Of a stretch of 7,748 bases of DNA, positions 1 through 5,027 are shown piece after piece. A program made the position numbers and the translations under genes. This DNA is from an uncultured Ruminococcus sp. (GTDB taxonomy: Bacteria > Bacillota > Clostridia > UBA1212 > UBA1255), in the NCBI GenBank assembly GCA_902782885.1, contig CACZOW010000261.1, positions 1 through 7,748 on the forward strand, in the 5' to 3' direction. Position 1 is the stretch's first letter. Each line of letters opens with the position of its first letter. The notes under the pieces were generated by a model. That model made no database searches. It was given only the letters and a program-made list of their open reading frames with translations, and was not told the DNA's origin.

Positions 1-423
1 CAGCCCCCCGGTGCGGGACCGGAAGCATACGCGTACACGGAGGCTGAGTGGGAGCAGATCAGACAGCTGTATTATTCTGTCTACACGTCGGAAACGGCAA
101 GCTCATATTTCGGCCGCCTGGACCGCCGCGCCACAAGATATAACGGCATGATATACCTGGAGCGGAGACTTCCTCGGGTCGAAGACGTCGCGTTCGACCC
201 GGCAATGATCCTTCAATGGGCACCGAAGCCGCAGCATGCTTTTTTATACGCGACGGTTTCGGCTTTCATTGACGGTAAAATACAGGTGGAAACGTCGTAC
301 TGGCTGTACGGCGTGACGTATTCCCGTGAGTATAATAAAAAATATAACGCAACGCTGATCTTTGCCAGGGAAGGCGGCGCGTGGAAGATCGAAAGCTTTG
401 ACGGCGCGCTGACCGGATCCTGA
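1..423 (+). CDS. C-terminal part of an unrecognised protein (5' end outside window)
   Basis: The frame is open from the first base to a TGA at 421-423, giving 140 residues of a longer protein; an internal ATG at 148 is not needed as a start because the frame continues upstream without a stop. I do not recognise the family. The visible part begins with a Pro/Gly/Ala-rich stretch (QPPGAGPEAYAY), as in a linker after a signal peptide or membrane anchor, then a helix-like region and a beta-rich end with many aromatic residues (YWLYGVTYSREY, then FAREGGAWKIESFDGAL). The closing pattern (strand, turn, G-x-WKIxSF) resembles the last strands of NTF2-like/SnoaL-type or small extracellular beta-sheet domains, but this is only a fold impression. 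Codon composition is GC-rich like most of the window. A terminator-like hairpin follows 10 nt after the stop. Confident that it is coding, not confident of function. Confidence 0.7.
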   Translation, partial: QPPGAGPEAYAYTEAEWEQIRQLYYSVYTSETASSYFGRLDRRATRYNGMIYLERRLPRVEDVAFDPAMILQWAPKPQHAFLYATVSAFIDGKIQVETSYWLYGVTYSREYNKKYNATLIFAREGGAWKIESFDGALTGS

Positions 424-432
424 AAAAGAGAA

Positions 433-478
433 GGCCGGCAGCCGTCGCGTTGTCGTGATCGGCCGCCGGTCTTATTCG
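433..478. terminator. Bidirectional intrinsic terminator between the two convergent genes
   Basis: The left arm GGCCGGCAGCCG (433-444) pairs with the right arm CGGCCGCCGGTC (460-471): 12 positions with one mismatch and one G-T wobble, and a 15-nt loop. On the + strand it is followed by TTATTCGTTT. On the - strand it is followed by TTCTCTTTTT (from the A-rich 422-432), so it can end both the gene ending at 423 and the Hsp20 gene ending at 533. A second, weaker stem (CGGCAG 492-497 with CTGCCG 514-519) lies between it and the Hsp20 stop. Confidence 0.65.
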
Positions 479-532
479 TTTGATCAGCTTTCGGCAGTCA
501 GCTTAAACCGCGGCTGCCGCAGACTGAGTTAA

Positions 533-961
533 TCAGCCTTCGATGGCAATATATTTCTTGACCTCAGGCTTGGGCTGCTTCTCCTTGTCGGGAACGAACA
601 GCTTCAGCGTGCCGTTATCGTACTTGGCCTTTACGTCCTCGTCCTTAACATCCTCGCCTACGTAGAAGCTGCGGCTGTAAGTGCCGGAGAAACGTTCTCT
701 GCGGATATATCTGCCGTTTTCTTTACCTTCGTCAGTCTTTTTCTCGGCCTTGGCCGTGACGGTCAGGTAGCCGTTCTCGAGCTGTACGGTCAGATTCTCT
801 TTATCGATGCCGGGCAGATCGATTTCAAGCTCAAAGCCTTCGTCAGTGGCTTTAATGTCGGTCTTCATGAGGCCGGACGCAGCGCCTCCGTCAAACGGAG
901 CGTCAAAGAAGTCATCGAACAAACTCTTTCTGTACATTCTAGGTACCAACATATTCAACAT
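533..961 (-). CDS. hsp20: Hsp20 / alpha-crystallin family small heat-shock protein
   Basis: This encodes a 142-residue cytoplasmic ATP-independent holdase that binds unfolding proteins during stress and forms large oligomers. The length is normal for bacterial Hsp20. The N-terminal arm (1-30) has the typical MLVPRMYRKSLFDDFFD pattern. The alpha-crystallin domain spans about 31-126, with the strand FELEIDLPGIDKENLTVQLE near 43-62 and the diagnostic G-x-L motif NGTLKLFVP at 116-124. The short tail ends in IAI (138-140), matching the I-x-I/V motif that docks subunits. The ATG at 961 has AGGAG (975-971) at 9 nt spacing; a second ATG three codons in is less well placed. The gene is monocistronic: a CIRCE-controlled promoter lies upstream and a shared terminator downstream. 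Expression is expected to rise on heat stress when HrcA releases the operator. Very confident of the family. Confidence 0.97.
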   Translation of the reverse strand: MLNMLVPRMYRKSLFDDFFDAPFDGGAASGLMKTDIKATDEGFELEIDLPGIDKENLTVQLENGYLTVTAKAEKKTDEGKENGRYIRRERFSGTYSRSFYVGEDVKDEDVKAKYDNGTLKLFVPDKEKQPKPEVKKYIAIEG

Positions 962-1004
962 TTTGATTCACTCCTGTTCTTTGTGGTTTTAGTGTTTGGT
1001 TTGC

Positions 1005-1027
1005 GGGACCTGCTTTTCTCAGGTTCC
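1005..1027 (-). promoter_or_regulatory. 5'-terminal stem-loop of the Hsp20 mRNA
   Basis: GGGACCTG (1005-1012) and CAGGTTCC (1020-1027) form an 8-bp stem with one wobble and a 7-nt loop. The predicted transcription start from the promoter at 1034-1062 is near 1027, so the hairpin would lie at the very 5' end of the mRNA, about 30 nt upstream of the ribosome binding site. This is what mRNA-stabilising 5' hairpins look like. A thermosensor role is not supported because the stem does not pair with the AGGAG. Confidence 0.45.
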
Positions 1028-1033
1028 GGGGGT

Positions 1034-1062
1034 ATTATAGCACACGTTGTTAGCACTGTCAA
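1034..1062 (-). promoter_or_regulatory. Sigma-A promoter of the Hsp20 gene
   Basis: On the - strand TTGACA (1062-1057) and TATAAT (1039-1034) are both perfect consensus and are separated by 17 nt. Transcription should begin near 1027, giving a leader of about 65 nt before the ATG at 961. The -35 box lies inside the CIRCE operator, so HrcA binding would block RNA polymerase directly. Confidence 0.92.
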
Positions 1063-1076
1063 TAGGTGAGTGCTAA
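1050..1076. promoter_or_regulatory. CIRCE operator (HrcA binding site)
   Basis: TTAGCACTG (1050-1058), 9 nt, then GAGTGCTAA (1068-1076). The CIRCE consensus is TTAGCACTC-N9-GAGTGCTAA, so 17 of 18 arm bases match. The only deviation is at 1058, the innermost base of one arm. CIRCE is the known operator of HrcA, the heat-shock repressor of groE and dnaK operons in Gram-positive bacteria. Here it overlaps the -35 box of the Hsp20 promoter. Confidence 0.93.
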
Positions 1077-1125
1077 AAATTTTAAAAAAATTTATATAAT
1101 TTTTCGAGCGAGTTATGCGGCACGC

Positions 1126-1229
1126 GTTCCCGGGCAGCGGCGGCGGTCAATTCCGCGGCCGGGAACTCACGCTCGAGGCGGTCGGCCGCACCTTCTGTCC
1201 GGATCCGCGGCCGGGAACTCGCCGGCCGC
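1126..1229. repeat. GC-rich direct repeats and hairpins downstream of the acyl/glycosyltransferase operon
   Basis: A 17-bp direct repeat TCCGCGGCCGGGAACTC occurs at 1152-1168 and 1204-1220, 52 bp apart. Each copy contributes to a hairpin: GTTCCCGG (1126-1133) pairs perfectly with CCGGGAAC (1159-1166), with a further GCGG/CCGC pairing inside it, and GCGGCCGG (1207-1214) pairs with CCGGCCGC (1222-1229) across a 7-nt loop. In the - strand transcript both would follow the stop codon at 1243. There is no immediate U-run, but a very AT-rich block (1077-1105) follows about 20 nt beyond the second stem. The zone probably acts as the 3' processing or termination region of the operon. No gene is visible in 1077-1242. 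Confidence 0.5.
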
Positions 1230-1242
1230 TCCGCATTTTCCA

Positions 1243-3015
1243 TCATTCCTGCTTCACGGTCGTGTACTCCAGCGGGATCTCGTACTCGCGCTCGTAGATC
1301 TGCTTCCAGACGTCGAAATTGCGGTCCATAAGGTCGCGGACCTTTTCGCGTTCGGAGATGTTGTCCGTCGAAGGGTACAGCGGGGGAGCAACGTGCACCG
1401 TATACTCCTGCACGCGGAAACCGTCGTCGTCAACGTTGTCCGTGTCCCGCATCGTGATGAAGCAGGGCAGCACCGGCACGCTGTTGCGGACGGCGAACGT
1501 GAACGCGCCGCGCTTGAAGGGCCGCGGCTTGCGGTAGTTCCACCACATTGACTGCTCCGGGTAGATCAGAACGAAATTGCCCTCCTTGAGCAGCTTGTCC
1601 GTGGACTGGATGAATTTCTTGAGCGTGTCCTTGTTGGACGACAGCGGCAGCGTGTTGCAGTGGCGCATCAGGAAGCCGTAGAAGCCGGGGAAGGATGTGT
1701 AGTTGCCTTCGCGGATCACGCGGTAGAAGGTGCGGTCCGGCTGCTCGGCGGCCTCGTATGTGAGCTGGATGGCAAAGCTGTCCGCAGCGTTGAAGTGGTT
1801 GCAGGTGATGACCGCGCCGCTCTGCAGATTTTTGAAATTCTCGATGCCGCGGATATCGCGGATAATGAACTTTTTCTCCTCGATCAGCTTGTTGACGAAG
1901 CGGCGGGCAATACGGAACGCGAATTTCGTTTTCATCTTCTGGATCACGCTCGAGCGGTAGTAGTCGATCTCGTCCGGCATCAGCACCCGGGATGGCGGGT
2001 CGTTCTCCACGTCTTCGAAGAAATTGCCCGCGCGCTCGAATTCCTCGATCTTTTTGACGATCGCCACGCGGTCCGCCGAGCGGTGCTGCTCGTTCAGGAT
2101 GTTCATGAAATTGTCCTCCTTTTCCGTTTCGCTTATCGCCAGCGCGAGCAGTTTTTCACCGGAGATCCGGTCGCGTTCGCGCTCCGTGTCAGTGTAGGCC
2201 TCGAGTCCTTTGCGCAGTTCCCCGTATACCTCCGTCTGCGCCGCGTAGTGCCAGAAAATATCGCCGTGTTTGCAGTCCGCGTAATGCCAGGGCTTGCTGA
2301 CCAGGCAGTAGTGGATGATGCGCGCTTCAGTGATAGGGAAGGGTATGTGCTCGAGCACCTGCGTGTTCCAGCGCTGATTCAGCCAGTACACGTGGTCCTT
2401 GCAGATCAGATTGAGGTAGTCCTCGTCCTGGGTCACCACGAAATCGTACAGGTGCAGGTAGTAAATGAATTTATCCAGTACGAAATGCACGCGGAACTCG
2501 TTCAGATTGATCAGCAGCACGCCGGCGTTGAAGAAATTGTGGCGGGAAATTCCCAGCGCCTTTTCGACGTAATTGCCGAACACTTCCGTCTGGATCATGA
2601 CCTGCTCGTGGCAGGCGCCGACGTACGCGTCGCCGATATCGGTGAAGTACATGTCGCTGATGTCGCCCTGCACCACCGTGTCGCTGTCAATATATATCGC
2701 CTTGTCGTATTCAGGGAACATCTCGGCAATGAACAGGCGGTAGTAGGTGGTCTTGGAATAATAGTCGCGCAGGGGCAATCTGTCCGCGATCGAGGTCAGA
2801 TACTCCGACACGTCACAGAAACTGACGGTAAAATTGCCGTCTTCCAGCCTTTTAAGCGCCGCCTGCATCTCGGGCGAGATACCGGTGTGGAGCACGTATA
2901 CGCGGTACTCGTAGTCGCGCGAGGCGTGCTGCTTCATGGAAAACAGCGATACGAGCGTGTATTTTACGAAATTATCGTCGCAGGAATAGAAGATGGGAAT
3001 GTACCTTTTTGTCAT
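1243..3015 (-). CDS. Fusion protein: GT8 glycosyltransferase + PlsC-like (LPLAT) acyltransferase
   Basis: 590 residues, two catalytic modules. Residues 1-265 are a GT8-family, GT-A-fold retaining glycosyltransferase: opening strand IPIFYSCDDNFVKYTLVSLFSM (first part, 6-27), metal-binding DSD at 110-112 in AIYIDSDTVVQGD, FFNAGVLLINLN at 161-172, and H235 with KPW at 241-243, the usual second metal/nucleotide-sugar motif. Residues 266-375 are a charged, probably helical linker. Residues 380-575 are a lysophospholipid-acyltransferase-like domain with the catalytic HX4D (H407 and D412 in NHFNAADSF), YPEQS around E487 in place of the usual FPEGT, KRGAF at 501-505 and VPVLP at 513-517. All key residues of both modules are present. 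No signal peptide or clear transmembrane segment is seen, so a cytoplasmic or membrane-surface site is likely. The ATG at 3015 has AAGGAG at 9 nt spacing inside the preceding gene, and its ATG overlaps that gene's stop (ATGA). It is the last gene of the operon. Substrates cannot be deduced; an acylated glycolipid or glycan is my inference. Confidence 0.93.
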   Translation of the reverse strand: MTKRYIPIFYSCDDNFVKYTLVSLFSMKQHASRDYEYRVYVLHTGISPEMQAALKRLEDGNFTVSFCDVSEYLTSIADRLPLRDYYSKTTYYRLFIAEMFPEYDKAIYIDSDTVVQGDISDMYFTDIGDAYVGACHEQVMIQTEVFGNYVEKALGISRHNFFNAGVLLINLNEFRVHFVLDKFIYYLHLYDFVVTQDEDYLNLICKDHVYWLNQRWNTQVLEHIPFPITEARIIHYCLVSKPWHYADCKHGDIFWHYAAQTEVYGELRKGLEAYTDTERERDRISGEKLLALAISETEKEDNFMNILNEQHRSADRVAIVKKIEEFERAGNFFEDVENDPPSRVLMPDEIDYYRSSVIQKMKTKFAFRIARRFVNKLIEEKKFIIRDIRGIENFKNLQSGAVITCNHFNAADSFAIQLTYEAAEQPDRTFYRVIREGNYTSFPGFYGFLMRHCNTLPLSSNKDTLKKFIQSTDKLLKEGNFVLIYPEQSMWWNYRKPRPFKRGAFTFAVRNSVPVLPCFITMRDTDNVDDDGFRVQEYTVHVAPPLYPSTDNISEREKVRDLMDRNFDVWKQIYEREYEIPLEYTTVKQE

Positions 3016-3848
3016 TTCTGAGTTCTCCTTTCATACAATTTTTTCAGATATATGTATTCGAACAGTATGTCGTCAAAAACGAAGTAGCGGAATGTTTTGT
3101 GGACGCGGCTCACGTGCCACTGCTTGATGTTGTCCGTGTGCGGATAGGGCAGCCAGAACAGCCGCTTGGAGAAGTGCCGCACCACCGTGTGTTTATGCAG
3201 AAATTTCTGGTCGTTGAAGCGCTGGGGCAGCATTTTTTTGCGGGTGGTGGAACGGATGAGCGCGCTCTGATCCGCGAAAGTCAGCTTTTTCCGGCAGATC
3301 CATTCCCGCGCTTTGACCAGGATCCCGGTCTCTTTCATGTGCCTCAGATTCAGCAGCAGCACGCCGGCGTTGATGTAATTGGGCTGGATCATGTATTTGC
3401 CGTAGTGGTCCCGGGCGGCGGCGTATTCGTAGCCTTCCACGTCGATGTCGTACAGCAGGTGGATATCGCGGTTGAACATGATGTCGGCGTCCAGGTAGAG
3501 GAGCTTGTCCGGCATGCCGGCCACCTGGTCGGCGAACAGCCGGATCAGCGTGTAGGGCGAGCAGTAGGCGCTCTCGTTGGGGCAACCCCTGAACTGTGTT
3601 TCGTACAGTTCCGTGACGTCAATGAGCTTCACGCGATTCTCCGGGTTATATTCGCGGGCAATTTCTTCGAGGAATTCCGCCTGCGCCGTGGTCACCGGCG
3701 TGTAGTCCGGCTTCATGCGGGTAAGCGTCATCGTGAACACGTAAAATGTGAAAGGCTCGGAGGAAGCGGTGCGCTTCAGTATTGACAGCATGCCGGTGAG
3801 CATGCCGTCGAACACGCCGGAATTGCCGCAAAACAGAATGTTGACCAT
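3012..3848 (-). CDS. GT8-family glycosyltransferase
   Basis: 278 residues, the usual size of a single-domain GT8 enzyme, which transfers a sugar from a nucleotide-sugar donor with retention of configuration. Visible motifs are the N-terminal strand VNILFCGNSGVFDGML, the metal-binding DAD at 120-122 in LLYLDADIMFNRD, INAGVLLLNL at 159-168, DQSALI at 193-198, and a C-terminal HFSKRLFW (H225) with QWH at 243-245. The end is basic and aromatic (FEYIYLKKLYERRTQK), suggesting membrane-surface contact. I chose the ATG at 3848, not the one at 3854: the AAGGAGG at 3862-3856 is only 1 nt from the latter but 7 nt from the former. The gene begins 2 nt after the upstream acyltransferase stop and its own stop overlaps the start of the fusion gene, so the three are translationally coupled. 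It is related to the GT8 half of its downstream neighbour but clearly divergent. Acceptor unknown. Confidence 0.93.
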   Translation of the reverse strand: MVNILFCGNSGVFDGMLTGMLSILKRTASSEPFTFYVFTMTLTRMKPDYTPVTTAQAEFLEEIAREYNPENRVKLIDVTELYETQFRGCPNESAYCSPYTLIRLFADQVAGMPDKLLYLDADIMFNRDIHLLYDIDVEGYEYAAARDHYGKYMIQPNYINAGVLLLNLRHMKETGILVKAREWICRKKLTFADQSALIRSTTRKKMLPQRFNDQKFLHKHTVVRHFSKRLFWLPYPHTDNIKQWHVSRVHKTFRYFVFDDILFEYIYLKKLYERRTQK

Positions 3849-3850
3849 AG

Positions 3851-4693
3851 TCATGCCTCCTTATTGTCGTTGTCTTCGCGTTTGATATATTTAATGTATT
3901 CGGTATCGGAATTGACCGCACGGCCGCACATAGCGGCGTGGATCCGGTCGCGGAGGTCGCGTATACGTGCGGGGCGGGGGAGCGTTTCGTCCGGGTAGAA
4001 CGGGCCGTCGATATATGTGACGATGCGCGGGGTCTTGCGCATGCGCCGGCGCCGGTACGTGTTGGTGAAGCAGAATACCGGGGCGTTCAGCCGGACGGGG
4101 TAGCCGAAGGACGTGTCGGGAAAATCGCGGATGCCGGTGTAGTAGGGCCAGATGTGCGCTTCGGGGTAGATGACCACGGCGCTGTTTTCGCGGATGCGCG
4201 CTTCGACGTAGCGGGCGAAATTCCTGGCGGCGCCGAGGGTGTCCGGCAGCGGTATCGCGCCGATGCGGCGGTTTATGCGGCCCAGTACGGGCATGGACAC
4301 GTTGGCCGGATGGACAACGAAATACACATTCTTCGGGAACGCGAACATGTTCGGCATGAGCGGGTCGCCGTAGTTGCTGGTGTGGTTGCCGTACATGAAG
4401 TAACCGGTCTTGCGGAAGGGCTTCAGCAGCGCCCGGCCTTCGGTGCGGTGGCCGAGCACGAGTTTGGTGTACAGGAACGCCAGCGGGGTGGCAACGAGCC
4501 GGTACAGTACGAAGCGGATCACTTTCCCGAATCCCCGTTCCCGTTCGTAGTCGTAGTTCTCGTCGATCTTTATCGCGTCGATCTGCGCGGCGGAGAACTC
4601 GTCGTTCCGCTCGTCGCTGTAGTAGATCACGCGCCGGCCGGTGCTGTCAATAGTTATATTATTGTTTTTATCGTGCCGTACTTTTTTGCTCAC
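3851..4693 (-). CDS. PlsC-like (LPLAT superfamily) acyltransferase
   Basis: About 280 residues counted from a GTG at 4693. It belongs to the lysophospholipid/glycerol-phosphate acyltransferase superfamily, which moves an acyl chain from acyl-ACP or acyl-CoA to a hydroxyl group at the membrane. A hydrophobic segment near 60-80 (VIRFVLYRLVATPLAFLYTKL) should attach it to the membrane. The catalytic motif is YGNHTSNYGDP: H104 is separated from D110 by five residues, not the usual four. YPEAHIWPYY (E178) replaces the usual FPEGT block; the same YPE-x-x-x-W-x-Y pattern occurs in the acyltransferase half of the downstream fusion protein. The start is uncertain: there is no ATG before residue 100. 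Candidates are TTG at 4717 (inside a hairpin repeat, weak GGGGA 8 nt upstream), GTG at 4693 (weak AGGGA) and GTG at 4630, just before the IYYSDERNDEF stretch. It is the first gene of the operon; no convincing promoter was found upstream. Confidence 0.88.
   Translation of the reverse strand: MSKKVRHDKNNNITIDSTGRRVIYYSDERNDEFSAAQIDAIKIDENYDYERERGFGKVIRFVLYRLVATPLAFLYTKLVLGHRTEGRALLKPFRKTGYFMYGNHTSNYGDPLMPNMFAFPKNVYFVVHPANVSMPVLGRINRRIGAIPLPDTLGAARNFARYVEARIRENSAVVIYPEAHIWPYYTGIRDFPDTSFGYPVRLNAPVFCFTNTYRRRRMRKTPRIVTYIDGPFYPDETLPRPARIRDLRDRIHAAMCGRAVNSDTEYIKYIKREDNDNKEA
3856..3862 (-). promoter_or_regulatory. Ribosome binding site that fixes the GT8 start
   Basis: AAGGAGG read on the - strand lies within the last codons (Lys-Glu-Ala) of the upstream acyltransferase gene. 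It is 1 nt from the ATG at 3854 and 7 nt from the ATG at 3848. Only the second spacing is normal, so translation most likely starts at 3848. Confidence 0.75.
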
Positions 4694-4708
4694 GTGTGCG
4701 CTCGTCCC

Positions 4709-4776
4709 TGTTGACAACGGGTCTGTCCCCGTGTCAGTTTTTTGTTGACAACGGGTCTGTCCCCGTGTCAGTTTTT
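4709..4776. repeat. Two tandem perfect 34-bp hairpin units (REP-like)
   Basis: The 34-bp unit occurs at 4709-4742 and again, with no base changed and no spacer, at 4743-4776. Each unit contains TGACAACGGG, then TCTGT, then CCCCGTGTCA. These fold into a 9-bp stem with one bulged A and a 6-nt loop, followed on the + strand by five or six T. Each unit is therefore also terminator-like on the + strand, although no + strand gene enters here. On the - strand both hairpins would sit in the leader of the acyltransferase/GT8 operon, with the possible TTG start at 4717 inside the first unit. Short palindromic repeats with a GTCCCCGTGTCA-like core resemble dispersed REP-type elements of Clostridia; this is from memory, not a search. 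Confidence 0.85.
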
Positions 4777-4877
4777 GGCGGGGCGAATCCGGCGCTCCGT
4801 CAGGACGACAATACCATTATTGCCCTCCGCGGACAACCTACTGTGCCGCTTTCGGGCTCGACTGCGCGTTTTTGCGT

Positions 4878-4979
4878 CTCTACCGCGAGTAGAGTTAAAA
4901 TAGAGCGGTTATATGCGAGAAAACGGCTGGCTTTTCGAATAAAAATCGCAAATTTTGTATTGCCCAAAATGCGGCAATA
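4878..4979. other. Intergenic region with two small stem-loops, no gene seen
   Basis: Between the hairpin repeats and the CotH-like gene (4777-5027) I find no credible gene. Two perfect inverted repeats occur: CTCTAC/GTAGAG (4878-4883 and 4889-4894, 5-nt loop) and TATTGCC/GGCAATA (4958-4964 and 4973-4979, 8-nt loop). The second lies about 50 nt beyond the CotH-like stop codon and could help end that transcript, but it is AT-rich and lacks a good U-run. A promoter for the downstream operon is expected here, but no -35/-10 pair is convincing. Confidence 0.35.
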
Positions 4980-5027
4980 ACGGGCCCCGGAACTGCGCGA
5001 AACGGTCCGGCGTGCATCCGCACCGCG

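Noticed and set aside
1660..3021. Long + strand open frame of 453 codons opposite the fusion gene
   Set aside because: It is a mirror of the GC-rich third positions of the real - strand gene, has no ribosome binding site, and its protein is a low-complexity mix of Val, Ala, Arg and His. The - strand frame carries clear enzyme motifs. The + strand frames at 3009-3785, 3938-4714 and 6228-6836 are rejected for the same reason.
4709..4776. Possible CRISPR array
   Set aside because: The two 34-bp units are directly adjacent with no spacer, and there are only two; they form hairpins with T-runs, and no cas gene is present.
4696..4980. + strand open frame of 94 codons across the tandem repeats
   Set aside because: It starts at a GTG without a ribosome binding site, reads through both hairpin units and has no recognisable domain; its VPVSVF similarity to the CotH-like protein is explained by the shared 18-bp repeat.
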